Shown one piece after another: positions 15,053-21,806 of a DNA stretch of 36,133 bases (within the stretch, counting starts at the first letter, position 1; each line of letters opens with the position of its first letter). The translations under genes were made by a program, and so were the position numbers. The stretch is taken from the IMG/VR virus record IMGVR_UViG_3300022689_000074, positions 1 to 36,133 of that record. One strand, written 5' to 3'. The DNA is from a virus. The notes under the pieces are model-generated. The model had not been told where the DNA came from and searched no databases. It was given only the letters and a program-made list of their open reading frames with translations.

Positions 15053-15861
15053 GCAACTTAACAACACAAGAAAATAAGCAAATGGAGAAGATCGAAAAGC
15101 TGCTAGTCAGTGGTGATCTGTCAGGCCTTTCCCAAGAGGAGAGGCTTGTACACTACAAAAAGGTTTGTGAGAGTCTTGATCTTAACTATCTGACTCAGCC
15201 TTTTGATTACATCAAGCTTAATGGAAAGCTTCAGCTCTACCCAAAAAAGGGAGCCACCGATCAGCTGAGAAAGATCAATAAAATATCTGTCGAGATTCTT
15301 AAGCAGGAGAAGGTTGGAGATTTGTTCATGGTAACTGCCAGAGCTACAACTCCTGATGGAAGAGCTGATGAAGATACTGGAGCTGTCTCAGTTCAGAATC
15401 TTAGAGGGGATGCTCTAGTCAATGCGACTCTCAAGGCAATCACTAAAGCAAAGCGCAGAGTGACTCTTTCAATCTGTGGCCTAGGTCTTACTGATGAGTC
15501 AGAGGTTGAGACTATTCCAAGCTGGCAGGGCCAGAGGAAGGTTGATGAGATTACTCAGGCAGTTGAGGGAGCTGTTGAGGAGGTTGAGTTGGAGCCTGAG
15601 GTTGATTCTGAGCCTGACTTTGAAGAGGAGCACCACCACCAGGAGGAGGAGCCAAAGCAAGAAAGCCTTGGTGATTATATCATCCCAGTGGGCAAGAAAT
15701 ATAAGGGCATGAGGTTGGCTGATGTTGAGGTTGGAACCCTTCAGAGCTTTGTTGACTGGATGATCGACAAGATCCCAGAGGAGCGTCAAAACGACTCAAC
15801 AAAAGAATTCATCATGATGGCCAACACTTACATCACTGAAAAACAGGAGTTTGCGTCATGA
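15049..15861 (+). CDS. Probable single-strand annealing recombination protein
   Basis: 270 residues. The N-terminal domain has a pattern that recurs in phages next to RecE-like nucleases: LSQEERLVHYKKVCESLDLN, LTQPFDYIKLNGKLQLYPKK, ATDQLRKINKISVEI, and AKRRVTLSICGLGLTDESEV. This is followed by an acidic linker (about residues 165-205) and a C-terminal small domain IPVGKKYKGMRLADVEVGT like the C-terminal zinc-free domain of exonuclease X-type proteins. The predicted role is annealing complementary strands after resection by the exonuclease two genes upstream. I recognise the pattern from phage genomes, but the biochemical assignment is inferred mainly from neighbourhood. ATGA overlaps tie it to both neighbours. 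Confidence 0.6.
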   Translation: MSNLTTQENKQMEKIEKLLVSGDLSGLSQEERLVHYKKVCESLDLNYLTQPFDYIKLNGKLQLYPKKGATDQLRKINKISVEILKQEKVGDLFMVTARATTPDGRADEDTGAVSVQNLRGDALVNATLKAITKAKRRVTLSICGLGLTDESEVETIPSWQGQRKVDEITQAVEGAVEEVELEPEVDSEPDFEEEHHHQEEEPKQESLGDYIIPVGKKYKGMRLADVEVGTLQSFVDWMIDKIPEERQNDSTKEFIMMANTYITEKQEFAS

Positions 15862-16040
15862 TTGAAGGGTTTAAGAAATGCTCCAACTGCTTTGAATACA
15901 AAGAGCTGAAATGGTTCTACAAAAAGCTGAATGGATATCAGTCAAGATGCAAGAGCTGCAATGCAGAGGTGTGCCGAGGCTACAATCAGAGAGCCAGGCA
16001 AAGAATGAAAGAAAAGCTCAACTTGGAGGTGATGCTATGA
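15858..16040 (+). CDS. Small zinc-knuckle protein
   Basis: 60 residues with two Cys-x2-Cys pairs, CSNC at residues 8-11 and CKSC at 32-35, separated by an aromatic/basic loop (FEYKELKWFYKKLNGYQSR), then a basic helix RQRMKEKLN. The same arrangement precedes the HNH nuclease domain in many phage proteins, but here the nuclease part is absent, so the gene encodes only the zinc-binding module. It probably binds nucleic acid. Overlaps: ATGA at both ends. Confidence 0.7.
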   Translation: MIEGFKKCSNCFEYKELKWFYKKLNGYQSRCKSCNAEVCRGYNQRARQRMKEKLNLEVML

Positions 16041-16291
16041 GTGAGTGCAGGACATATTGGTATGATGACGACACTAGGATTGATGTGACTTTTGAGATTG
16101 AAAAAGACGAGTGCTCGACTCCCAGAGGGGTTGAGCATTTGGAGATGCTACGAATCAAGGAATTCACAGTCACAAGCTTTCACTATGACATGGATGTAGA
16201 CATCACAGAAGCTTTAAAGAAAGCAAGGATGCTGAGATATTTTAGAGTCTGGGCAGAGGAGAAGTTCCAAAGGGAAGGCGAAGCAGCATGA
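16037..16291 (+). CDS. Hypothetical small protein of the early operon
   Basis: 84 residues from ATG 16037, which overlaps the preceding TGA. A longer frame open from 15911 overlaps the zinc-knuckle gene and lacks a proper start signal. The sequence alternates beta strands (DTRIDVTFEIEKDE; IKEFTVTSFHYDMDVD) and ends in a helix ARMLRYFRVWAEEKFQRE. No family recognised. ATGA overlap with the following membrane miniprotein. Confidence 0.6.
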   Translation: MSECRTYWYDDDTRIDVTFEIEKDECSTPRGVEHLEMLRIKEFTVTSFHYDMDVDITEALKKARMLRYFRVWAEEKFQREGEAA

Positions 16292-16386
16292 TCGACTTAC
16301 TGGCTGAGTTTTATTTTGGGCTGATCGCACCAGCATTGTTTATCTTTTTTATTTGTAGAGAAATATACATTGGAAAGGAGTTCTAG
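16288..16386 (+). CDS. 32-residue membrane miniprotein
   Basis: ATG 16288 overlaps the upstream TGA, and the frame closes at TAG 16384-16386. Residues about 4-24 (LLAEFYFGLIAPALFIFFICR) form one membrane-spanning segment, followed by a short basic/acidic tail. The tight ATGA coupling on one side and the next gene starting one base beyond its stop make this a real gene more likely than chance. Its role is unknown. Candidates are a superinfection, holin-like or membrane-modulating peptide. Confidence 0.55.
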   Translation: MIDLLAEFYFGLIAPALFIFFICREIYIGKEF

Positions 16387-16387
16387 A

Positions 16388-16576
16388 ATGGGAGCTGCAG
16401 AAAGCACTGAGGACATCATGACAGTAAGGGAGGCCAGCGATTATCTCAGAATCTCCATTAGGAAGATGAGAAGCTTAATCTCTGAAGATGAGATCCCTTA
16501 TGCCAGAATAGGAAGGCTCATCAGGCTCAAGAAGTCAGAGCTGGATAAGTGGTTCAAAAGGCACACGGTGAAATAA
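16388..16576 (+). CDS. Excisionase-type HTH DNA-binding protein
   Basis: 62 residues from ATG 16388, served by AAAGGAG at 16374-16380. Residues about 11-57 are the MerR-like winged helix of the excisionase family (MTVREASDYLRISIRKMRSL, then IPYARIGRLIRLKKSELDKWF). Such proteins bend DNA at att sites and direct the integrase toward excision. It lies directly before the integrase, sharing one base with its ATG, the usual xis-int order. It could alternatively be a transcription regulator. Confidence 0.75.
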   Translation: MGAAESTEDIMTVREASDYLRISIRKMRSLISEDEIPYARIGRLIRLKKSELDKWFKRHTVK

Positions 16577-17646
16577 TGTCCACACTTAAGAGCGTAGAGA
16601 ATCAGCCAGATCTGTTTTATGATCCAAGCAATGGGATAATCCATTGCAGAACTTTTGTGAACGGCAGGAAGATTACCAGGAGCACAAAGGTCAGAATGTT
16701 CACTGATGAGGGAGTTGACCAGGGAGCTATTAGGAAGGCCAGAGCAGAGGCCAGGAAGATTCAAAAGAAGTTGATTCTAGGAGATCCAAAACAAAGAGGC
16801 AGGAAGCTTTTTGAGGACTTGTGGCATGAGTGGGTAGACCAAAAGAAATCCCAGTGGTCTGATCGTTACTACAGAGATATTGAAGACGTAGGCAGACTCT
16901 ACTTTCTTCCAGCCTTTGGGCATAAGCTCCCAGGTGAAGTCACTGAGGAGGTCTTTGATCGCTGGGTGAAAAGAATCAGGGAAGAAAAGAACAATCCAAA
17001 AATGAGGCTAAAAAAGCACAAAGCCTATTTGACCTTGTTTCTCAATTACCTTCACAGGCTGAAGCTAATTCCCAACGCTCCAAAGTTTGATAATCCAGAC
17101 AGAGTTCCTGGTCATAGAAAGACTTACACTAAGGATGAGATCCAGGCCTTGTTAAAAAATGCCTCTATGGATTTAAGGCTGCAGATCAAGATTGGCTACA
17201 GGATGGGCATGAGAAAAGGTGAGATCCTGAATCTTCGCTGGAATCGGATTGACTGGGAGGAGTCAGTCATAAGACTTCAAGCCCAGGATACCAAGACCAA
17301 AAAGCCCAGAATCATTCCAATCCCAAAGGACATCTTGAAAGAGCTTGAGAGCCGCGTGGAGGCGTCTTCCCCTTTGTGGGTATTTCCAAGCATAAAAGAC
17401 AAGAGAAAGCCTCAGACGACAAATGAGACAGCCTGGGCAGCTTGTAAGAGGAGAGCTGGAGTGCAGGGCAGGTTCCATGAGCTGAGGCACACTTGTGCAA
17501 CTCAAATGGCGCACTCAAACATCTCACCAGGGATTGCTTGCAGAATTTTAGGGATGAGCCTGGAAGTTTATGACAAGGTCTACTGCCAGCCATCAGAAAC
17601 CCAAATCAAGAAAGCCTATGAGAAAATGAATTGGGGTGCATGGTGA
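16576..17646 (+). CDS. int: Tyrosine-recombinase integrase
   Basis: 356 residues from ATG 16576 (overlapping the excisionase stop). Residues about 15-70 are an arm-binding type N-terminal domain, 75-170 the SAM-like core-binding domain, and 180-350 the catalytic domain. Catalytic residues visible: R213 in GMRKGEI, a lysine near 240-242, H301 and R304 in HELRHTC, and the nucleophile Y336 in DKVYCQP. The usual second histidine or tryptophan after the LG turn is a methionine here (LGMSLE, M327), which is unusual but spacing to the tyrosine is normal. It integrates the phage at the tRNA-derived site found 84 bases downstream, between repeats that are probably its arm sites. Confidence 0.9.
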   Translation: MSTLKSVENQPDLFYDPSNGIIHCRTFVNGRKITRSTKVRMFTDEGVDQGAIRKARAEARKIQKKLILGDPKQRGRKLFEDLWHEWVDQKKSQWSDRYYRDIEDVGRLYFLPAFGHKLPGEVTEEVFDRWVKRIREEKNNPKMRLKKHKAYLTLFLNYLHRLKLIPNAPKFDNPDRVPGHRKTYTKDEIQALLKNASMDLRLQIKIGYRMGMRKGEILNLRWNRIDWEESVIRLQAQDTKTKKPRIIPIPKDILKELESRVEASSPLWVFPSIKDKRKPQTTNETAWAACKRRAGVQGRFHELRHTCATQMAHSNISPGIACRILGMSLEVYDKVYCQPSETQIKKAYEKMNWGAW

Positions 17647-17658
17647 TGCATTTAGTAA

Positions 17659-17678
17659 GTGGTCGGATTTTGGTCGGA
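17659..17678 (+). repeat. Left copy of a 20-bp repeat: probable integrase arm sites
   Basis: The 20-base sequence here recurs without mismatch at 17881-17900. Each copy contains the heptamer GGTCGGA twice, 11 bases apart (17661 and 17672 here), so both lie on one face of the helix. They flank the tRNA-like core on both sides, the arrangement of arm-type binding sites for the N-terminal domain of tyrosine integrases. Confidence 0.65.
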
Positions 17679-17729
17679 TTTGGTATTTCAGTGGGTCTTC
17701 AAGAGGGGAAGATCTTTGGTTTTACCTTA

Positions 17730-17774
17730 CTTCGGATCAGAGGGTTGGGGGTTCGAGTCCTCCCCGGCGCGCCA
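17730..17774 (+). other. attP: attP core: 3' part of a tRNA-Arg-like gene
   Basis: From 17730 the sequence matches a tRNA from the anticodon loop onward: loop CTTCGGA (anticodon TCG, arginine) at 17730-17736, T-stem GGGGG (17747-17751), T-loop TTCGAGT, T-stem CCTCC, acceptor strand CCGGCGC (17764-17770), discriminator G and CCA (17772-17774). The 5' half of a tRNA is absent. This is the standard outcome when a phage uses a tRNA 3' end as its integration site, so that insertion restores the gene. The exact left border of identity cannot be seen without the host. Confidence 0.8.
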
Positions 17775-17823
17775 TCTAAATACCTTGAAATCACTAAAGA
17801 AATAGAACCAAAAACAAAATCAT

Positions 17824-17875
17824 GCAATCTTCACAATTGTGCATCATCATGCAATATCGTGCTATCAAATGCGCC
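17824..17875. repeat. Second, weaker GCAAT-type phased array
   Basis: GCAAT 17824, ACAAT 17833, GCATC 17841, GCAAT 17851, GCTAT 17861, GCGCC 17871, mostly at 10-base steps. It resembles the array at 13780 and lies between attP and the replication operon. A poor promoter (TTGTGC 17837-17842, spacer 17, TGCTAT) overlaps it. I infer a second operator for the same regulator, at lower certainty because several units are degenerate. The rest of the 309-base gene-free stretch (17647-17955) holds the attP elements and AT-rich sequence. Confidence 0.4.
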
Positions 17876-17880
17876 TAGTG

Positions 17881-17900
17881 GTGGTCGGATTTTGGTCGGA
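17881..17900 (+). repeat. Right copy of the 20-bp integrase arm repeat
   Basis: Identical over 20 bases to 17659-17678, again with two GGTCGGA heptamers (17883 and 17894) 11 bases apart and in the same orientation. It lies 107 bases to the right of the attP core; the left copy lies 52 bases to its left. Confidence 0.65.
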
Positions 17901-17955
17901 AATCATCTAAGAGAACAATCTAAAAATTCAAAGAGTAAGCATCAGGGGGATATGT

Positions 17956-18666
17956 ATGGCGAAGCGGAGACGCGGCTACTTCAAGCACTTTAATGATGCC
18001 TATTCAGGTGCATCAATATCAGAAGCAATGGCCGATAGAGAGTATTTTTGTGTGCATCTTTTTTGGGCAATCGTAGGTAGAGCTAATCAAAAAGGTAGCG
18101 GAGAATTCACGGAAAAGCTGTCCTATTTTACCAGGCTTTTGCGCATAACTCGGCCAAAACTTGAGCGAGAGTTGAGCAAGGTTTGCTCATACTTTGATGA
18201 TCTTGTGGTCACAATATGCGGAAAAGATGCCTCAATATTTTTAGCTAACTATGCGGAATATCAGGATTTGAGGTCCACCAATAATCCACGAAAGTGCCAC
18301 GATCCGAACCCCATTAAAGATAAAAGATTAAAGATTAAAGATCCAGATGGAAAAAGTGCGCTGGCTGATGGGGCTTCTCGGATTGAGCTTGAGGAATTAA
18401 GATTCTCTGCGTCAGAAGATTTGAAATGGCTTGCCAATGAGCTTCGGACCTTGTTCGATGGCAAGCCTCTGCCCATGCAGGTGAAATCACGAGTCGGAGA
18501 GATTTACCTCAGCGCAGACAAGTCCAGAGACACCATCACGAAGGTTCTGGATGATCTTTTCCAAAATCCCAAGGTGAGCGGAGAGGAAGAGGTTGAGGGT
18601 GTCAGAGATGCCTACGTCACCAGTGCGATACTGGCCAGCTTTGGTCTTCAAAGGCGGTCATCATGA
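17956..18666 (+). CDS. Probable replication initiator (O-like) with internal heptad repeats
   Basis: 236 residues, ATG 17956 preceded by AGGGGG at 17944-17949. Residues about 1-100 look like the winged-helix N-terminal domain of phage replisome organisers (VHLFWAIVGRANQKGSGEF, LRITRPKLERELSKV, IFLANYAEYQDLR). A lysine-rich linker (KDKRLKIKD) encoded by tandem 7-bp repeats follows, then a helical C-terminal domain likely to load helicase. As in lambda O, the repeats may be the replication origin inside the gene. The helicase gene follows with an ATGA overlap, supporting this role. Family membership was judged from pattern, not a search. Confidence 0.6.
   Translation: MAKRRRGYFKHFNDAYSGASISEAMADREYFCVHLFWAIVGRANQKGSGEFTEKLSYFTRLLRITRPKLERELSKVCSYFDDLVVTICGKDASIFLANYAEYQDLRSTNNPRKCHDPNPIKDKRLKIKDPDGKSALADGASRIELEELRFSASEDLKWLANELRTLFDGKPLPMQVKSRVGEIYLSADKSRDTITKVLDDLFQNPKVSGEEEVEGVRDAYVTSAILASFGLQRRSS
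18317..18344 (+). repeat. Tandem 7-bp repeat inside the initiator gene, candidate origin
   Basis: Four contiguous heptamers: AAGATAA (18317), AAGATTA (18324), AAGATTA (18331), AAGATCC (18338). The period of seven is not a multiple of three, so the repetition is kept at DNA level and not as a protein repeat. AT-rich iterons inside an initiator gene are the arrangement of the lambda-type origin. Function is inferred. Confidence 0.5.
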
Positions 18667-19970
18667 GCAAGGTGCAGGATCTCGAAAAGTTTGAAAGCAG
18701 CTTAGAGTGCTTTCTTGATTTGGCTTCTCACTTGTTCCTTGAGGATGAGATTTTCAGGGAAGTGCTAATCAGCTCAGGCATTGGGCTTGAGAGAATGAAT
18801 CCTCCGAGTGGTGGAAAATTCTCAGGTCTTAGGGTGCTCAAGAAATACCTTGGCCTGAAAGAGACTTACAGCCAGCAAGAGGCCCAGAGGAAGATTGAGG
18901 CTGATGCTGCCAAGCTCAGAGTCAAAGTCTCAGACTACGGATTCTTCCCAAGTAACCCGAAAAAAGTCGCAAAGATTTACAACAGGTTAAAGTCTCGTCA
19001 TGTCTATGAAGACCTTGGAAAAAACCTATATGAATTCCCAGAACAGGGAGAGCACTTCCTCAATGAGTTCCAATTTGAAAATGCCAGAAGTGTAAATGAT
19101 GAAGACCTAGCAAGCTTTGTTGATCGAGAACTGGCAGAGCATTTTGTCTCTAGCATAGAGGGAGACGTTAGGCTCATCATCCCAGGGTTTAAAAACACCA
19201 GTGAAATGATCGGTGGATTCAATGAGCAAAGAATTGGAATCATCACAGGGCAGACAGGTTATGGAAAAACAAACCTAAGCCTTAACCTTGCCTGGGCAGC
19301 TCTCGATGCTTTCCCTGTTGGGTATATCAACATGGAGATGAGCTTTAGAGACATCACCAGGAGATTTGCTGGGATTATTAGAGGAGTTTCTCCAAGGAAG
19401 TATTTTGATTACAAGTCATTCCAGGATTCCAGATTCCCTTTCATGCCAGAAGATGTGGTCAACAAGATCAAAGCAAAACCAAATAAGCTTTTTGTAACTG
19501 ATGGCCACAGCTTGTCAGTTCAGGAGGTCTGCAGTTGGATAAAGCTCAAGAGTATCAAGGAAGGCTGCAAGCTGTTCTTTGTGGACTATGACCAAAAGCT
19601 TAATCTCAATGTGAGTGGAAATAGTCCTGAATGGAAAGAGCTGCAGACTGCAATGGAAGTCTTTGAAGATGTAGCCAAAGAACGCAATGTTCATATCGTC
19701 ATCATGGCCCAGAAGAATGATGAGGGGAAAATCTCTGGCTCGAAGCGTTCAGCTTACCCAGCACACTATCACCTAGATTTTAGAGATGATGAGGAGCATG
19801 GAGCAATCTTGGCTGTTGCTACTAAGAACAGGCATGGAGCCCAGTCAGTAGCAGTCACTATGGATTACAACAAAGAGCTTTCTCAAATCACTGAGAATGA
19901 ATTCATTAATCAACAGCAATTTAAACCAAAACGAAAACAAAGACCTAGAGCACCAGGAGCTTTAGGCTAG
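18663..19970 (+). CDS. DnaB-like replicative helicase
   Basis: 435 residues. Residues about 1-150 form a divergent helical N-terminal region. The RecA-type motor follows with Walker A GQTGYGKT (196-203), the H1a-like segment GYINMEMSFRD (220-230), Walker B FFVDYDQ (305-311), and a VIMAQKND segment that matches the sensor region of DnaB proteins. It unwinds DNA ahead of the replication fork as a hexamer using ATP. The gene overlaps the initiator by four bases, which fits loading of this helicase by that protein. The C-terminal 30 residues are a basic, proline-containing tail. It is shorter than cellular DnaB mainly because the N-terminal domain differs. Confidence 0.82.
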   Translation: MSKVQDLEKFESSLECFLDLASHLFLEDEIFREVLISSGIGLERMNPPSGGKFSGLRVLKKYLGLKETYSQQEAQRKIEADAAKLRVKVSDYGFFPSNPKKVAKIYNRLKSRHVYEDLGKNLYEFPEQGEHFLNEFQFENARSVNDEDLASFVDRELAEHFVSSIEGDVRLIIPGFKNTSEMIGGFNEQRIGIITGQTGYGKTNLSLNLAWAALDAFPVGYINMEMSFRDITRRFAGIIRGVSPRKYFDYKSFQDSRFPFMPEDVVNKIKAKPNKLFVTDGHSLSVQEVCSWIKLKSIKEGCKLFFVDYDQKLNLNVSGNSPEWKELQTAMEVFEDVAKERNVHIVIMAQKNDEGKISGSKRSAYPAHYHLDFRDDEEHGAILAVATKNRHGAQSVAVTMDYNKELSQITENEFINQQQFKPKRKQRPRAPGALG

Positions 19971-19980
19971 GGGGCAGCAA

Positions 19981-20313
19981 ATGAGGCCAAAGAAATACGG
20001 CAAAGGCAAAGTCAACCAGCTAGGCATGAACAAAACTGAAGAGAAGTATGCTCTAGTGCTCGAAAACCTAAAGCATCAAGGGTATCTAGTCTGGTACTCG
20101 TTCGAGCCAGTCAACCTCAGGCTAGCTCCCAAAACTTACTACAGGCCTGACTTCATGGTGATGAAAGCTGATGGGGAAATAGAAATCCATGAGGTCAAAG
20201 GCTTTTGGCAAGATGATGCCAAAGTCAAAATCAAAGTAGCTTCAGAAAAGTTCCCTTTCAGGTTCTTTGCTGTTCAATACAAAAACAATGGTTGGAAATA
20301 TACGGAATATTAA
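19981..20313 (+). CDS. DUF1064-type phage nuclease
   Basis: 110 residues with AGGGGG before ATG 19981. It matches the DUF1064 pattern: NKTEEKYA with E20, YYRPDFMV with D57, and EIHEVKGFW with E71-x-K73. Together these form a PD-(D/E)XK active site; the C-terminal FRFFAVQYKNNGWK is also typical. Small nucleases of this type in phage replication clusters are thought to process branched or damaged DNA, but the substrate is not established here. It follows the helicase by ten bases. Confidence 0.8.
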   Translation: MRPKKYGKGKVNQLGMNKTEEKYALVLENLKHQGYLVWYSFEPVNLRLAPKTYYRPDFMVMKADGEIEIHEVKGFWQDDAKVKIKVASEKFPFRFFAVQYKNNGWKYTEY

Positions 20314-20326
20314 CAAAGGGGAAAAA

Positions 20327-20683
20327 ATGAGATCCAAAATAGAAATGCAACAAGTCCTTATCAACTTTGACAAGCAGATCACAGACATGGTGGGGGCCAA
20401 GTTAGACTTGCGAGAATGGCTTCTCCAGCGCGTTGAGGATAAAATACAGCAAAAGATACTCCAAGCCTTTGACGGAGTCTTCACGGGGCTCTCAGTGCGT
20501 GAGCTGGAAATGGCCAAAGAACTACTCAAAGACAAGAAAGCCTGGACAATCGCTGTAAAACCAGAACCTGCCAAAAAGAAAACTAAGTCTAACAAGCGGC
20601 CTGTGCAGTCAAAGAGGAAGTCAAATAAAACTACAAAGCCAACTAAAGGTAATCTAACAGGAGGGAAGGAAGCTGATGCCTGA
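20327..20683 (+). CDS. Small protein with strongly basic tail
   Basis: 118 residues from ATG 20327 with AAAGGGG at 20315-20321; a frame open from 20267 overlaps the nuclease gene. The N-terminal 75 residues are helical and mixed charge (LREWLLQRVEDKIQQKILQAF). The last 40 are Lys/Thr/Ser-rich and highly basic (KKKTKSNKRPVQSKRKSNK), suited to binding DNA or RNA. No family is recognised. It overlaps the next gene by eight bases. Confidence 0.65.
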   Translation: MRSKIEMQQVLINFDKQITDMVGAKLDLREWLLQRVEDKIQQKILQAFDGVFTGLSVRELEMAKELLKDKKAWTIAVKPEPAKKKTKSNKRPVQSKRKSNKTTKPTKGNLTGGKEADA

Positions 20684-21110
20684 TAGAAATGGAAATAGCC
20701 CAGGAAAAAAGAAGTGGACTCTCAATGAGAGAACCCAACTAGCCTTAAGAAGATTCGAGGCAGCTGGATTCTGCCCAGTGCAAGAGGCAATGGAAGTCTA
20801 CAAAACAGCAAAGAAATCATTTGAGAATGGTGATGGGATTCACCACAACGCTGATGGAACTGTTGATAACAACCACCAGTATCTCAAGCTCATGGCAGAC
20901 ATCTGCAAAAGCATGATGCCTTATGCCTTTCCAAAGCTGAAGCAAATTGAACTCACAGGGGATGATGACAAGCCAATCAGAGTTGCTGTCACAAGAGATG
21001 AGGTTTTGAACGCATTGAAGAAAGATCCATTCATGAAAGTAGTAGGAGGGGAATCTGATGGGGATGAAAGTAGAGTGCTCGATATGCCAAAAGATAATGA
21101 CACTGAGTAG
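20676..21110 (+). CDS. Possible terminase small subunit
   Basis: 144 residues with GGAGGGAAGG upstream. An N-terminal helical segment with basic start (KKKWTLNERTQLALRRFEAAG) is followed by a middle helix YLKLMADICKSMMPYAFPKLKQIELTG, a phrase that recurs in phage small packaging proteins, and then an acidic tail. I infer DNA recognition for packaging. The large terminase lies 4.3 kb downstream, farther than usual, which lowers certainty. The end overlaps the next gene by 53 bases. Confidence 0.45.
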   Translation: MPDRNGNSPGKKKWTLNERTQLALRRFEAAGFCPVQEAMEVYKTAKKSFENGDGIHHNADGTVDNNHQYLKLMADICKSMMPYAFPKLKQIELTGDDDKPIRVAVTRDEVLNALKKDPFMKVVGGESDGDESRVLDMPKDNDTE

Positions 21111-21312
21111 CCATTCTGCCTGTAGAGCTTGCAGAACAAACCAGTGCAGAACTTGTGGGAAAAATTTCTCTGTTACCAGACGCACGAAGAATCACCTTGA
21201 GTGCTCTCTTTGCACGAAGCTGCATGATAAGGATGCGTCAACTAGAAAAAACAGGTTTACCTTTTCTGCTCCCAGTAGAACAAAAGAAGCAGCTGCAATA
21301 ATTCGCTCTTAA
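21058..21312 (+). CDS. Protein with four Cys-x2-Cys knuckles (two zinc ribbons)
   Basis: 84 residues from ATG 21058, inside the end of the preceding gene but with a strong AGGAGGGG (21044-21051) six bases upstream. Four CxxC pairs: C7/C10, C22/C25, C30/C33 and C49/C52, consistent with two zinc ribbons. The segment between has basic residues (TRRTKNH). The C-terminal 30 residues are basic and Ser/Ala-rich. Likely nucleic-acid or protein binding. It is one of four cysteine-knuckle miniproteins in this genome. Confidence 0.65.
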   Translation: MGMKVECSICQKIMTLSSHSACRACRTNQCRTCGKNFSVTRRTKNHLECSLCTKLHDKDASTRKNRFTFSAPSRTKEAAAIIRS

Positions 21313-21396
21313 TGTGGTTGTCTCTCTGGGCTGCCTCCAAAGAAGATCCCATCAATCTTCAAGGTAGTTCAGAGAGTTTTTCGATGGGGGAAAACA

Positions 21397-21600
21397 ATGT
21401 CCGGATGGGTTCACAAACCAAGGCAAAAGCCAGATAGATACATCACAACTCCAGACAAATGCCTGGGCCATGATAATTATTATGATAGAAAGCGTGAAGT
21501 GCTGCATGGGACGCTTCACCTCTACAGATGCAGATTCTGTGGCTATCCTTATGAACTTTTTGAGAAGGAGACTGGCCTGTTGGTGGAGGTGAGTAATTGA
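21397..21600 (+). CDS. Small protein with one zinc-knuckle pair
   Basis: 67 residues; GGGGG lies at 21385-21389, ahead of ATG 21397. Features are C22, H25 and a YRCRFCGYPYELF segment with C45-x2-C48, enough for a single zinc site with His or Cys partners upstream. The rest is polar. No family is known to me. Its stop overlaps the TTG start of the next gene. The 84-base gap before it holds an inverted repeat GAAGAT (21342) / ATCTTC (21355) of unknown meaning. Confidence 0.6.
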   Translation: MSGWVHKPRQKPDRYITTPDKCLGHDNYYDRKREVLHGTLHLYRCRFCGYPYELFEKETGLLVEVSN

Positions 21601-21806
21601 AAAGGTCTAACATCTTTGAAGAGACAATTGCAGACGCTGTGGAAGAGATACTGAAAAGCAAGGCTGTGATGAGAGTTCATGTCACAACTTCATATAGTAT
21701 GCCAGATGACTGCGCCATTATGTGGGTGGCTCCAAGGAATTATGCAAAGATCATGAACATATTGAATGAGGTTGAAGATGCCAGAGAAAAAAGAAACAAG
21801 CCCTAA
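21597..21806 (+). CDS. Hypothetical small protein
   Basis: 69 residues, TTG start overlapping the previous TGA (TTGA), with GGAGG at 21586-21590. It has a helical N-terminus (FEETIADAVEEILKSKAV) followed by strand-helix (RVHVTTSYSMPDDCAIMWVAPRNYAKIMNILNEVEDAREK), a small alpha/beta protein. No recognised family. Overlaps the next gene by 29 bases. Confidence 0.55.
   Translation: MKRSNIFEETIADAVEEILKSKAVMRVHVTTSYSMPDDCAIMWVAPRNYAKIMNILNEVEDAREKRNKP

Noticed and set aside
15911-16036. A longer version of the gene at 16037
   Set aside because: It would run through most of the zinc-knuckle gene in another frame. The ATGA overlap at 16037 is the normal start arrangement here.
17690-17774. A complete tRNA gene
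   Set aside because: Only the part from the anticodon loop to CCA fits a tRNA. The sequence upstream does not pair with the acceptor or form a D-arm, so it is an attachment-site fragment.
17631-17993. A 120-codon open frame through the attP region
   Set aside because: It overlaps the end of the integrase and the start of the initiator and runs through tRNA-derived sequence and arm repeats. Its amino acids reflect these elements and it has no Shine-Dalgarno.
21342-21360. Hairpin GAAGAT/ATCTTC as terminator
   Set aside because: Short AT-rich stem without a following T-run. It is recorded only as an inverted repeat.
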